A stretch of DNA of 64,000 bases from Pedobacter steynii (GTDB lineage Bacteria; Bacteroidota; Bacteroidia; Sphingobacteriales; Sphingobacteriaceae): assembly GCF_900103665.1 (NCBI RefSeq), contig NZ_FNGY01000014.1, forward strand, positions 1 to 64,000. The letters run 5' to 3'. The notes beneath the pieces are model-generated. The model had not been told where the DNA came from and did no database searches. It worked only from the letters and a program-made list of their open reading frames with translations. Shown one piece after another: positions 30,073-39,304 of the stretch (within the stretch, counting starts at the first letter, position 1; every line of letters begins with the position of its first letter). A program made the position numbers and the translations under genes.

Positions 30073-30122
30073 GCTGTCCGGATAAATCAGGGAAAGATCA
30101 ATTCCTGATTTATCCGGACAGC
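30073..30122. repeat. Perfect 19-bp inverted repeat between convergent genes
   Basis: Arms GCTGTCCGGATAAATCAGG (30073-30091) and CCTGATTTATCCGGACAGC (30104-30122) pair without mismatch around a 12-base loop. It lies directly behind the preceding hairpin and 78 bases from the end of the convergent DUF6266 gene. It could terminate the leftward transcript; no T-run flanks it on either side. Confidence 0.7.
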
Positions 30123-30199
30123 AAATTCCAGCACTTATGATAATAACTATAATAAAGGTGACATTTATCAAAAACATGCTGGAGGCTGATCGCTAATCT

Positions 30200-31039
30200 T
30201 TAACCAGGGCCTCCGGGAAGGTGTGCTAATTTATCCTTCAGTGCAAGGTATTCCGTTTCCAGAGTTCGAAAAGCTTTGTTTTCGGTCTTCAAGCATAGTT
30301 CTATCTGGCTTTTCCGGGTTAAATAATCGGGCTCAATCTGATCAAACCTGGTTTTTAAGAGGGTATATTTTTCCTGAGCAGCTTGTTCTTTGGCACTTTT
30401 TACAGTCCCATTTATATTTCCCAGATAGATACTGTTTGAAATCTGCTTTCCATCAGCTGATTTGAAGCAGGCATAGGCCTCTATGGGCTCATGAATGTCG
30501 ACTTCACTTAAGGGGAGAATCACCTCACCGGAATCCCTTCTTGATGCATTTAGGAAGGATCTTCCATATTTTCTTGAGGGATAACAGAGCTGAATCATAA
30601 GGATATCATCACCGTCATGTCCACCCGCATAGCTTTCCGGATTCCAGTTTAAGATCAGTCCCGTTTCCGTTTTACTCATGCTGAAATCCCTTGCTCCGGG
30701 AAGTTCACCATAACAGAGCACCACCTTGCTGTAATCTACGCTGATGTTAGGATATTCTCCCTGCAATGCCTGTTTTTTATTGTAAGAGACCGCAAGGTTG
30801 TGTGGATTTTTCACGGTTCCCCTCGCTTCCAGTTCAAAACTATTCCTGATGAACTCTTTCATCGGTTTTACGAGCCTCATTGTTACCTCCATCGCCTGAT
30901 AATTGGCTTTTTGTTTAATACTGGGTTTACCTTGTTCACCGATCATCCGGCAGACTGCCTGTCCTTTAAGCATGTAGTACACCATGCCTCCGATTTTCCC
31001 ATTGGGATGACCAAAAGCGCTATTTGATAAGATTGCCAT
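30200..31039 (-). CDS. DUF6266 family protein
   Basis: 279 residues. The N-terminus (MAILSNSAFGHPNGKIGGMVYYML) and the segment RGTVKNPHNLAVSYNKKQALQGEYP are characteristic of DUF6266, a family of unknown function found in many copies in Pedobacter and relatives. The middle looks like a beta-sandwich (LILNWNP, DDILMIQLCYPSRK). The C-terminal 60 residues are predicted helical or coiled-coil. There is no signal peptide. The gene is isolated on the minus strand with its own upstream region. I propose no function. Confidence 0.85.
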   Translation of the reverse strand: MAILSNSAFGHPNGKIGGMVYYMLKGQAVCRMIGEQGKPSIKQKANYQAMEVTMRLVKPMKEFIRNSFELEARGTVKNPHNLAVSYNKKQALQGEYPNISVDYSKVVLCYGELPGARDFSMSKTETGLILNWNPESYAGGHDGDDILMIQLCYPSRKYGRSFLNASRRDSGEVILPLSEVDIHEPIEAYACFKSADGKQISNSIYLGNINGTVKSAKEQAAQEKYTLLKTRFDQIEPDYLTRKSQIELCLKTENKAFRTLETEYLALKDKLAHLPGGPG

Positions 31040-31510
31040 AATTTATAAGTTAATTGTGTAATTAAATATAAGTTTAATTTTCAGTTACAACAACAACCCT
31101 ACATCATTTATTTTAACAGAAAAGACAGAAACTGTGTATAGCCTTTATAAAGGCTATACCATTTTATGGAAATTAAAATAATTTTAAGCATTATGATGGC
31201 AGCCTTTGAAGGGACTACAGGCCGGTTGAGGCCCTAGCAACTCCCCTATAAAAACGCTATAAAATCCGCGTAATTCTAGAGCCTTTGTAAATTGTTTGGA
31301 AAATACAGCTATACAATAAGCACTGAAGACATGAACCCTATCAAATGCAATATCGAATGATCAATGAATCAAATAAAAAACTGAAGGTTATAAAACAAAG
31401 AAGCAGAAAGATAAATCTTCCGGGTTAACCAAGGGGGAAACGCTATATTAACAGCGGTAAACCTTTAGGATCCAAAAACAACAACCATCACCGGGAAGGC
31501 CCGATCAACA
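31040..31510. other. Intergenic region with a 22-bp palindrome
   Basis: A 471-base AT-rich gap between the divergent DUF6266 gene and the membrane-protein gene. The only clear structure is a perfect palindrome at 31137-31158 (half-site TATAGCCTTTA), which could be a dimeric regulator site or an RNA hairpin. No start-aligned promoter motif was found for either gene. Confidence 0.5.
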
Positions 31511-32521
31511 ATGAAGAATGTATTATCCCATATAACAACCCTCTTATTAGTGGCTTTAGGCCTAAGCCTTTTTACCCTGGTATTTTTTAGCCATTTTATC
31601 GTTCCCATTTTCCCGGTTATCGCAGCTGTTTTTGCCATTTATGTGACCAGGACCCAGCGCAGGCTATTAAAAACAAAACAAACACCAATTTCCAGTCTTA
31701 AGACAGGACTGGTAAAAATACAGGGAACTGTGGAGGCTCCAAAAATCATGGAAACACCCTTCTTTAAAGTGCAATGTATAGGCTACAGCTATGACAAAGC
31801 AAACATTTCGTATAATGATGAGGGGAGCGACTATGTCACAAGCGCCACACAACATCAGGATTTTCAAGACTTTTATCTCGTTAACGAAACAGGTAGGATA
31901 AAAGTAATTGCAGACCATTTAAATCTTTCATTTTTACCAGCACAGGTCAAAACAATCCATAGTATTAAACAAAACGAAAGCGATATCAGACATACCGAAA
32001 GAACACTAAAAAATGGCGATCTGATCAACGTGCTGGGAAATGCCGTAAGAAATGAACAGCAGCAGTTCGAGCTAAGGGCTGAGCCTAAAACACCACTGGT
32101 GATCAGCACCTTGGCTATCGAAAGCCGTACTCAAAAAGGATTTATGGCCATTAAATATTTATTACCCTACCTCCTTCTGATGTACATTTCCGTAAATTAT
32201 TTCTTATTTTTTGCTCCTGTAAAATCACACATTGAGAAAAATACGGCTTTCATACTGTTTAGCTTTTTTGGAATGCCAGTATTAGCTGTTATTCTAGGTG
32301 TGGCAGGCAACAGAATCGGCGGCTTTTTAAAGTCTTTTCTCTCCAATCTGGCAGGCATATGCTTTGGCGTTTCGATACTCACCTTCCCCTTGTTGTGCCT
32401 GTTGTTTGCTACAGAAACTGAATTTTACCGGATTAGCTGTATTTGGGTAAGCGTCTTTTTTTGCACTACATTAGCGTCTATCATGAATTACAAGAAGCTG
32501 GATGCAATTTTCATTAATTAA
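31511..32521 (+). CDS. Membrane protein with GIDE-like central domain
   Basis: 336 residues. Two hydrophobic stretches at the N-terminus (about 8-45), a soluble middle part, and four or so membrane segments in the last 120 residues. The middle (LKTGLVKIQGTVEA, then TPFFKVQCIGYSYDK, DFYLVNETGRIKVIADH) has the order of the GIDE domain seen in prokaryotic relatives of the mitochondrial ligase MULAN: a beta-rich module between transmembrane segments, without RING. No charge-rich catalytic motif is seen. Its last 8 bases overlap the convergent gene at 32514. Function is not known. Confidence 0.7.
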   Translation: MKNVLSHITTLLLVALGLSLFTLVFFSHFIVPIFPVIAAVFAIYVTRTQRRLLKTKQTPISSLKTGLVKIQGTVEAPKIMETPFFKVQCIGYSYDKANISYNDEGSDYVTSATQHQDFQDFYLVNETGRIKVIADHLNLSFLPAQVKTIHSIKQNESDIRHTERTLKNGDLINVLGNAVRNEQQQFELRAEPKTPLVISTLAIESRTQKGFMAIKYLLPYLLLMYISVNYFLFFAPVKSHIEKNTAFILFSFFGMPVLAVILGVAGNRIGGFLKSFLSNLAGICFGVSILTFPLLCLLFATETEFYRISCIWVSVFFCTTLASIMNYKKLDAIFIN

Positions 32522-33038
32522 ACTGTCCGCTATAAATAAAGTCTCTGACCGGTTTATCGCCAAGACGCTGTTCACCGGATTCAGTAAACCCAAACTTATA
32601 CAGGTCAGCTTTCCTGATCACATATAAGAGTGAAGAATGGATCTTTCTTTTTCCGTCTCTTGACAGTGCATCAAATTCAAAATAGTATGTAGAACGCTTA
32701 TCAAGTATTTTTATGACTTCCTTGCTTACCTTAGCCCCCGGCTGACTTGCAAGATATCCCTCCTTTAACTCCGTAAAGAATTTCTTGGTTTTAGCCGGAT
32801 TACGGGAATCAAAATTGACAATATCAAGTCTTTTATTTACTTCAACAACGACAGTATCGCTAAGGTAACTCAGCCAGATATGGTTTGATCCATTCTTTAA
32901 ATATTGAGGTTTAGACGGAAACCTCGCCGAAAGATTACCGTCTATTTTATAATAAGACCATTCCTGTCCGGAGAAGGAAGATAGTAGAAACACAAAGCAA
33001 ACAAGCAATATTTGCAGAAAGTTAAATTTAGGCGTCAT
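32514..33038 (-). CDS. Small exported protein of unknown function
   Basis: 174 residues from ATG 33038; an ATG at 33059 would add seven residues before the same signal peptide (FLQILLVCFVFLLSSFSGQ). The mature part has WSYYKIDGNLSARFPSKPQYL and YYFEFDALSRDGKRKIHSS, a pattern of small periplasmic proteins in this phylum with an N-terminal 'aRFPs-P' strand. No catalytic or metal site is evident. It is convergent with, and overlaps by 8 bases, the membrane-protein gene, and lies upstream of nothing on its own strand. Confidence 0.75.
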   Translation of the reverse strand: MTPKFNFLQILLVCFVFLLSSFSGQEWSYYKIDGNLSARFPSKPQYLKNGSNHIWLSYLSDTVVVEVNKRLDIVNFDSRNPAKTKKFFTELKEGYLASQPGAKVSKEVIKILDKRSTYYFEFDALSRDGKRKIHSSLLYVIRKADLYKFGFTESGEQRLGDKPVRDFIYSGQFN

Positions 33039-33094
33039 TTTCGGATGATCAGGAGTCAAATAAATATAGATAATACTTCAAGATAAACAAATCT

Positions 33095-36000
33095 CTAAAT
33101 CTCCTTCAGTAACTCCCCATCTTTTCTGATTTTGCCTGTATGTACGTTCTGCTCCAGCACCAACAGCAATTCGTTCTTAATCTCTTCGGTAACCCTGCTG
33201 AAACCAAATAATCTCGCAATTAAAGGCGCTGCTACTTCTGGCTGAATGGCCACAGATTCCTGCACTACCTTCTGTACTGCCTGGCTCATTTCTTCCGGAG
33301 CAATGTACACCAGCTTTCTCGAAGTACTACTTAAGCCAGATCTGTTGCGGATGATGGCAGTTTCCATTTCAGGATGCCAAAGAAAGTCGTCCTTCTTATT
33401 GATCAAACCGGAACTTACCGCATAAGCAGTGGCCGCTTCTAAGGTATAGCGTGCCCTGGAACCGATCTTCGAAAGGCCTGCAGCCTCAGCAATTCTTCTG
33501 GCCATCTCTTCAAAATGCACCGGGCTTTCTTTTTCTACCACTTTTGCGATCCAATTGCCTATTTTATCAAAAGGCAAAAGGTGCAGCTCTTCCGTGTGCT
33601 TACCAAGAGACAGTTTGGCTTGCTCATAGACTGGAATACTAAGATCAATTTCTTCCGGCTCGGCTCTTAACAGTGTGGCAGGTTCTATATGGATCTCTTC
33701 TTCCTCCTGATCATCAAGCGATGTTTGCGCTTTTACCTTTTCTAAAAAATCCAGCAGGCGCTGAAATTCCCGTTCGGGATTGCGGTACCATTCTGTACTC
33801 CAGACCTGGTACATCTTCCAACCAATTCCCTGTAACACCTGTTTACGCAAGCGATCACGGTCGCGAGCCGATTTAGATTGGCCATAGGATTCGCCATCAC
33901 AATCAATCCCCAGCAAATATCTTCCCGGATGTTCCGGATCAACTACCACCAGATCAAGATAAAAACCTTCAGATCCAACTTTATTCCGAACGGTATAACC
34001 CGCAGCTGTTAACCGGTCTGACACCATTTGTTCGAATGGCCTTTCGGTAAGGATGGGTACATCCTGATCTACCGCAAACTTACCATGTTGCGCAAAATAC
34101 AGGAAGCTCTTTAAGACCCTGATGCCGAATTTGGTATTTGCAGTGGTAACAATATCATCGGAAGTAATATTCGCGAATACCTCACAACGGTATTTTGCTC
34201 TGGTGATCAATACATTCAACCGCCGCTCCCCACCTTCATTGTTCAGCGGACCGAAACTCATCGGCACCTTTCCATCCTCAATTCTGCCGTAACCAATACT
34301 GATAAAGATCACATCACGCTCATCCCCTTGTACATTCTCCAGGTTCTTCACAAAGAAAGGTTCTTCAGCATGACTCCTGAAAAAATGCTCTGCTTCAGGA
34401 TTCTTTCTACGCTTCATCTCCAGCGCATTTTGTATGGCCTGCATTTGTGAAGTACTGAAAGCCACTACCCCAAGACTTTGCTTTGGATTGCGCATGGCAT
34501 GCTGGATAACTGCTTCTGCTACAGTTTCCGCTTCTATGGGGTTGCTCCTCGTTTTACCACGGTCGTACACCGCATCCGGCAGGTGATGAAAAGCCAATCC
34601 CATCTGGTTTTTTGAACCCGGGCTAGGGAAAATCACCAGTTTATTTTCGTAAAACTCCTGATTAGACAGACTGATTAATGATTCATGACGGCTTCTGTAA
34701 TGCCAGCGCAACATGCGTTGCGGTGCACCCTGACTATCCGCCATTCCAAGAATACTTTGCATATCAGCAGTTACATTATCCTCGTCTTCCGTTTCGGTAT
34801 TTAGTTTATCAAAGAAACTCGTTGGTGGCAATTGTTTCGTATCCCCTACTACCACGAGCTGTTTTCCACGTAATACCGCACCCAATGCCTCAACCGGGCG
34901 TACCTGACTAGCCTCATCAAAAATCACCAGATCAAACTCAATATCTCCAGGAGGCAGAAAACTGGCAATTGACATTGGACTCATCATAAAGACCGGCTTA
35001 ATGGCCTGAATGGCCAGGCCTGCTTCCTGCATTAGCTTACGGATTGGCATATGTCTCGCCTTCCGGTTAAACTCTGTGCGTAGCACACTCATTTGTCCGC
35101 CGCCCTCAGGTTTGGGTAAAGACTCATAATGTGCCAATGCCACACGTGCCCGGTTGTAAACTAAGTTCAGTACATCCAGTTTTTTAAATTTCTCTATCGT
35201 CTCTTCATGGCCAGAACGCTCAAAGCCACGTAAAGGAGGACGCTCAGTCATGACCCGGGTGATCAGGTGTTCATACCAGGTCTTTTGCAAGGAAACTTTT
35301 AAATAAGCCGCAGCTCCATCCCATTCTGCAGCAAGTGTAGTCAGGTAAACAAAACCTTCCTGCTCCGTTGTCTCTACCAGGTTATTCCACTGCACAGCGT
35401 GATGGAGTTCCACAAAACGATCAGACCAGCGTTGCAGCAAATCGACTTGAGCATTGAAATTGAGGTCAGTCAACCGCCTGTCTTCCGCAACAAGGTTATT
35501 GTCGAAATTCAGTTTTCCCAATAAAGCATCAAAACTTTCTTGCTGTCTGGATGAAGTTCCGCTTAATTTACCGCGCAACTCAGAGGTACGCAGAGAATTT
35601 TCATTTTTGCTCAGCACCTCCAGTATTGTAGCCGGATACACCATGTTGGAAATATCGCTATGCACTTTAGAAAGGAACTGCAGTATTTCATAGAGTTCCT
35701 TCCAACGGGTTTTCAGCTTCTGCCACCTGGAACCGAACACTTTTAGCGCCAAGGCCTCATGTTCAGCCAAGGTAGCACCCAATCTGTTGGCTTCCAATAT
35801 ATCATCAGTGTACTTGATTTTAGTGGCCAGATCATCAGGCAATGGTACCAGGGAAAAGGAAGCCAGCTCTTTTACACTTCTTTTATAGTCGCCAATAAGG
35901 AATTTATACCATTTCTTTCCATGGGTCAGCAGGTTTTGCCTGATCTGCAAAACGTTTTGACACCAGGCTTCCGGTAAGAGCACCTGCTCGTAAGAATGTT

Positions 36001-37753
36001 TTAATATCGTCAGGCGATCTCCGGTCTCCAGCAACTCCCTCAGGTCTTCATAATTAGCAGTCCAGGCAATATCTTTTACTGCGATCTCCCTTAAATCCGG
36101 ACTTTCGGCAACCACGTTTGCCACAGCGAGCAAATCTTCAATTTCTGTAGCTGTTCCCGGTTCCGGCATCAGCAATGAAATGGCGACTTCCTTTCCCATA
36201 TGCGCTAAGTCCTTTGTGCTTTGAAGTGCAGTGTTGATCAATGCCTGATAAGCTTCCTGCTCATGTGTAAGCAAGAGCTTAAGTTTACTGCCATAAAACA
36301 ATAGACTGGCCGGGATTCCGATTTCTTTCAATCTGGCCTCAATCTCTTCTGCCCTTTTTTCCGCTTTGCTCATATGGAGCATATCCCAGCTTTCGATATC
36401 AGCAACCGGCACATTAGCCAGTTTTATATTTTTATATTGATCCGCTATGAGTTGCAGATAGCCAATTACTTTTTGTCCGGATAATCCGCTCTTACCAATC
36501 TCCTGATTGATCGAATTGCAATAGCCATTAAGTCTGCCACGATAAGCATCCAGTTCCACCAACTCATTTTCTAAATGTGTTAAAGTGGGCTTTCCCAAAT
36601 CCAGGACGCGTTTTAATTCCGCGTGTAACTCTCTTTTATTGGCTTTATGACTATGCAGTTCCAAACAGGCTTCTCCCAGGTGAATGGAGTCCAGCCGGCG
36701 TTTCACGACCTCCAGAGCCGCCATCTTCTCTGCTACGAACAACACTTTTTTACCATGGCCAACTGCGTTGGCAATGAGGTTGGTAATCGTCTGGGATTTC
36801 CCTGTTCCCGGAGGGCCCTGAATCACCAGGTTCCGTCCTTCATGGACAGCCAGCATCGCTAGTACCTGCGAACTGTCTGCATCAACCACATGAAACAACT
36901 CATGAGACTTTGTCTCCTTATCCAAATTGTGTTCGGCATTGGCCGCTGGCTCTGGCTCTGTAAAACCCGCACCAAATAAGGAGCTAAGAATAGCATGATC
37001 ATTGGGTTTGCTATCTTCCGGCCATTTGCCGCTATCCAGATCATGGTAGATCATAAACTTGCCGAAAGAGAAGAAACCAAGTTCAATTGCATCCTGGTCA
37101 ATGCTCCAGGCCGCGTGGTGTTTTACTCTTGTAGCAATGTCTTCCATGTAAGACTTAACGTCAAAATCTTCCATCTCCCCTAAATCCGGGATGGTGATGT
37201 TGAAATCTGCCATCATTTTGGCCTGTAGAGAAAGGTTAGCCCCGATATCTCCACCTGTATACCTCAACCTGAAGCGCTCACTTGCACTGGATCTTTCGAG
37301 CGTTACCGGAAGCAAAACCAGGGGCGCCTGATGTGGCTCAGTCGTATTGCCCTGCTCATACCAGTTCAGCATGCCCAGCGACAGGTATAAAATATTAACA
37401 CCTTGCTCCTCTATACTCGTACGGGCAAAATAGTAGGTATTGAGCATCTTAGTTTGAAGTTTCTGCTCGGTATCACCTGTTTGCAATCGCGTATCATTGT
37501 AGGCATCTTCCAGCTCCTCTTCGCTGAGCGCAGGCATCTCTCCTGTATCATTCTCTTCTTTATCAGGTGTGCTTAGAAAAGTCATCGCTTTGTTCTGACG
37601 AACGATAATATCAAAAATTGAGGTTGATTTTTCCTGCACCACGTGGATGCCTCTCGCCTTTTGTACCTTGTAATTAATTAGGGTATTGCGCATACCCAAA
37701 TCCAGCAGCTCTTTTCTTGATGCTTCTAGTTTGGGAAGGATGGATTCCTGCAT
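33095..37753 (-). CDS. DUF4011 / superfamily 1 helicase / Vsr-like nuclease / DUF3320 protein, probable anti-phage defence
   Basis: 1552 residues from ATG 37753 (start of MQESILPKLEASRKELLDLG); an upstream ATG at 37810 lies ahead of a promoter-like element and is not preferred. Order: DUF4011 (about 1-290, RNTLINYK); Walker A GPPGTGKSQT at 313-322; Walker B FDEAS near 945; helicase motifs RWHYRSRHESLI and RRLNVLITRAKY near 1180; a PD-(D/E)xK module of the Vsr/MTES_1575 type (about 1245-1340, LDLVVVD...LGIDCDGESY); DUF3320 near 1400-1450 (KIGSRARYTLEAA). This fusion matches the single-gene defence protein class described as Hhe (helicase, DUF4011, Vsr, DUF3320); the name is from memory. It stands alone on its strand. 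Confidence 0.92.
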   Translation of the reverse strand: MQESILPKLEASRKELLDLGMRNTLINYKVQKARGIHVVQEKSTSIFDIIVRQNKAMTFLSTPDKEENDTGEMPALSEEELEDAYNDTRLQTGDTEQKLQTKMLNTYYFARTSIEEQGVNILYLSLGMLNWYEQGNTTEPHQAPLVLLPVTLERSSASERFRLRYTGGDIGANLSLQAKMMADFNITIPDLGEMEDFDVKSYMEDIATRVKHHAAWSIDQDAIELGFFSFGKFMIYHDLDSGKWPEDSKPNDHAILSSLFGAGFTEPEPAANAEHNLDKETKSHELFHVVDADSSQVLAMLAVHEGRNLVIQGPPGTGKSQTITNLIANAVGHGKKVLFVAEKMAALEVVKRRLDSIHLGEACLELHSHKANKRELHAELKRVLDLGKPTLTHLENELVELDAYRGRLNGYCNSINQEIGKSGLSGQKVIGYLQLIADQYKNIKLANVPVADIESWDMLHMSKAEKRAEEIEARLKEIGIPASLLFYGSKLKLLLTHEQEAYQALINTALQSTKDLAHMGKEVAISLLMPEPGTATEIEDLLAVANVVAESPDLREIAVKDIAWTANYEDLRELLETGDRLTILKHSYEQVLLPEAWCQNVLQIRQNLLTHGKKWYKFLIGDYKRSVKELASFSLVPLPDDLATKIKYTDDILEANRLGATLAEHEALALKVFGSRWQKLKTRWKELYEILQFLSKVHSDISNMVYPATILEVLSKNENSLRTSELRGKLSGTSSRQQESFDALLGKLNFDNNLVAEDRRLTDLNFNAQVDLLQRWSDRFVELHHAVQWNNLVETTEQEGFVYLTTLAAEWDGAAAYLKVSLQKTWYEHLITRVMTERPPLRGFERSGHEETIEKFKKLDVLNLVYNRARVALAHYESLPKPEGGGQMSVLRTEFNRKARHMPIRKLMQEAGLAIQAIKPVFMMSPMSIASFLPPGDIEFDLVIFDEASQVRPVEALGAVLRGKQLVVVGDTKQLPPTSFFDKLNTETEDEDNVTADMQSILGMADSQGAPQRMLRWHYRSRHESLISLSNQEFYENKLVIFPSPGSKNQMGLAFHHLPDAVYDRGKTRSNPIEAETVAEAVIQHAMRNPKQSLGVVAFSTSQMQAIQNALEMKRRKNPEAEHFFRSHAEEPFFVKNLENVQGDERDVIFISIGYGRIEDGKVPMSFGPLNNEGGERRLNVLITRAKYRCEVFANITSDDIVTTANTKFGIRVLKSFLYFAQHGKFAVDQDVPILTERPFEQMVSDRLTAAGYTVRNKVGSEGFYLDLVVVDPEHPGRYLLGIDCDGESYGQSKSARDRDRLRKQVLQGIGWKMYQVWSTEWYRNPEREFQRLLDFLEKVKAQTSLDDQEEEEIHIEPATLLRAEPEEIDLSIPVYEQAKLSLGKHTEELHLLPFDKIGNWIAKVVEKESPVHFEEMARRIAEAAGLSKIGSRARYTLEAATAYAVSSGLINKKDDFLWHPEMETAIIRNRSGLSSTSRKLVYIAPEEMSQAVQKVVQESVAIQPEVAAPLIARLFGFSRVTEEIKNELLLVLEQNVHTGKIRKDGELLKEI

Positions 37754-37789
37754 ATATCGATTGTTATGGGTAGAAAATTCTAATATCTC

Positions 37790-37797
37790 CAAATATA
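37790..37797 (-). promoter_or_regulatory. Bacteroidota -7 element upstream of the DUF4011 gene
   Basis: The minus strand reads TATATTTG, an exact match to TAnnTTTG, 37 bases upstream of ATG 37753. A TTG at the ideal -33 distance is not obvious (nearest are poorly spaced). It supports the downstream start codon of the defence gene. Confidence 0.45.
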
Positions 37798-37810
37798 CTG
37801 GATATACCAA

Positions 37811-38287
37811 TAAACGTGCCCATTCAACTTTTGAAGATCAGCACATTTTTTTTATAAGCACATAGGACTATTTCTGTCTCCCGTTGTCTTGATAGTGAAA
37901 TAGGCAATAAACCAGTGAAGAACCAGGCTAAACATTGATCCTGAACTGAATTCTTATCCATTCTAAAAATTGGTATTGAATCTTTTGAAGATACGTACAG
38001 TAATGTACGACGTATTGGCCCCCTTGGCAATGGGCGATAGTAAAGCGCAGATTTGAGCGCGACAATGCGAATTGGGTAAAACCGTAAGAGTGCCAGGCCA
38101 GACCCTACTGCGCTAAGTAAGCGTGCGCAATTGCAAAGATTAGTGCAGAGGGTGCTATGAGCGTTAATTTAAAAACCGGTGAATCTGCGGATGCAGACCA
38201 CCGGTTTTCCTATGACACCATCCACATAAACCATCCGTATGTAAGGTATAGCAAACTTTTATTCTTATTTTAGTTGTAAGCTATCGA
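37811..38287. other. Intergenic region with a GC-richer, hairpin-forming stretch
   Basis: A 477-base gap between the divergent DUF4011 and DUF1801 genes. From about 37990 to 38165 the base composition is clearly richer in G and C than the neighbouring intergenic DNA and contains several short inverted repeats, for example CGTACA/TGTACG at 37994-38009 and GCGC pairs near 38046-38062. It ends in a strong hairpin (38172-38208). There is no credible ORF. A noncoding RNA is possible, but no known family was recognised. Confidence 0.4.
38172..38208 (+). terminator. Strong hairpin in intergenic region
   Basis: Arms AAAACCGGTG (38172-38181) and CACCGGTTTT (38199-38208) with an internal CTGC/GCAG pairing. 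The second arm ends in TTTT, as in an intrinsic terminator read on the plus strand, yet no annotated gene precedes it on that strand. Confidence 0.6.
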
Positions 38288-38686
38288 ATGATTATGAATA
38301 AGGATATACAGCACTACAATGACACCCAATCCGCTATAGACCGTGAAATCTGTAACCTGCTATCAGCCGGAATTAATCTTCAACTCAACGAAGAAGAAAG
38401 TAAGATCTGGCATGCACATCCGGTCTGGTTTATAGATGGCAATCCCATTGTTGGCTATAGTAAACTTAAGGCAGGCATCCGCCTGATGTTCTGGAGCGGT
38501 GCTGACTTTGAAGAAGCTGAGCTAAAGGCAGGCAGCGGTAAATTTAAGGATGCCTCTATTACCTACACGGAAATTGAACAGGTTAACCTGAAGAATCTGG
38601 CCCGCTGGATTGAAAAATCAAAGGTGATACAATGGGATTATAAAAATGTAGTGAAGAGAAAAGGAGTATTGCTGCGTTTAACTTAA
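38288..38686 (+). CDS. DUF1801 (YdhG-like) small protein
   Basis: 132 residues, soluble. The sequence HAHPVWFIDGNPIVGYSKLKAGIRLMFWSG and the end ARWIEKSKVIQWDYKNV match DUF1801, a compact frataxin-like-fold family of uncertain role, sometimes called iron chaperone. A second in-frame ATG two codons in is an alternative start. A terminator hairpin follows at 38747. A truncated second copy of its 3' end is at 46587-46682, so this gene marks one boundary of a duplicated segment around the Rhs locus. Confidence 0.85.
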   Translation: MIMNKDIQHYNDTQSAIDREICNLLSAGINLQLNEEESKIWHAHPVWFIDGNPIVGYSKLKAGIRLMFWSGADFEEAELKAGSGKFKDASITYTEIEQVNLKNLARWIEKSKVIQWDYKNVVKRKGVLLRLT

Positions 38687-38746
38687 GTGGGTATACTGAT
38701 GGGATTTCTTCATATATTGCGTATACTATTCAAGTAGGAAATATAA

Positions 38747-38777
38747 AAACCGGGATTGAAATATTCAATCCCGGTTT
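38747..38777. terminator. Bidirectional intrinsic terminator
   Basis: Perfect 14-bp arms AAACCGGGATTGAA (38747-38760) and TTCAATCCCGGTTT (38764-38777) with a 3-base loop between the convergent DUF1801 and immunity-like genes. An A-run on one side and a T-run on the other make it usable in both directions. Confidence 0.85.
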
Positions 38778-38857
38778 ACAATACCACCCAAATGATTCCC
38801 TGAGTATCTTATAATAAGTTAAAAAAAACAGGTGAATCAGAGCGAATTATTGAGGGT

Positions 38858-39304
38858 TCATTGATATCTGATGATATGTAAATATTCGGGATCAATTCCT
38901 GCAAAATAATAGATCTCTTTTCGTTTTTTATTAAAAAATCTGATCCGATAAGTTTTGCCATCAATATTAATGTGTTTATCATCTAATATCCTTGCAATCT
39001 TAGCGAGGTCTATTTCATAGGCGTCGTAAAAGACTTCTGTAACTTTGGAAAGTTCATTTTTTGTATGTTCTACATACCCCAAAGGATTCCAAATATCGAC
39101 ACCTATGAATTCACCGTTTTCAAGATATGCTTTAGTTTTCACCAAATATTTTCTCTTTTGAAATCTGATGATGCTATCATTTGGCATAAACGCATACGGT
39201 ACAAATGTCTTAAGCGCTTTAAATTTGGCAACTATACTAACTTCTTTTTGCGCTTTGCAAAACAGACTGCAAAATATTAATATTATTATTATCGTATTTC
39301 TCAT
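38858..39304 (-). CDS. Exported putative immunity protein for the Rhs toxin
   Basis: 148 residues. Signal peptide MRNTIIIILIFCSLFCKAQ directs it to the periplasm. Mature part KEVSIVAKFKALKTFVPY, then FQKRKYLVKTKAYLENGEF, is basic and beta-rich; no known family is recognised. Its ATG overlaps the TGA of the Rhs gene (ATGA), so the two are translationally coupled, as expected for a toxin-immunity pair. A 148-residue paralogue, clearly similar along its whole length, is encoded at 47419-47865. The immunity role is inferred from position, coupling, export and duplication, not from homology. Confidence 0.75.
   Translation of the reverse strand: MRNTIIIILIFCSLFCKAQKEVSIVAKFKALKTFVPYAFMPNDSIIRFQKRKYLVKTKAYLENGEFIGVDIWNPLGYVEHTKNELSKVTEVFYDAYEIDLAKIARILDDKHINIDGKTYRIRFFNKKRKEIYYFAGIDPEYLHIIRYQ

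Larger units (their letters stand above)
38590..39304. repeat. Duplicated segment, intact copy (DUF1801 end, terminator, immunity gene)
   Basis: Diverged counterpart of 46587-47865: both contain the same DUF1801 C-terminal codons, the same ACCGGGATT/AATCCCGGT hairpin and paralogous exported proteins. The other copy has an additional 124-codon gene between hairpin and exported protein. Confidence 0.85.

Noticed and set aside
38011..38165. RNase P RNA or tmRNA
   Set aside because: The GC-richer stretch lacks the conserved RNase P core and any tmRNA tRNA-like end; no known RNA family could be matched by eye.
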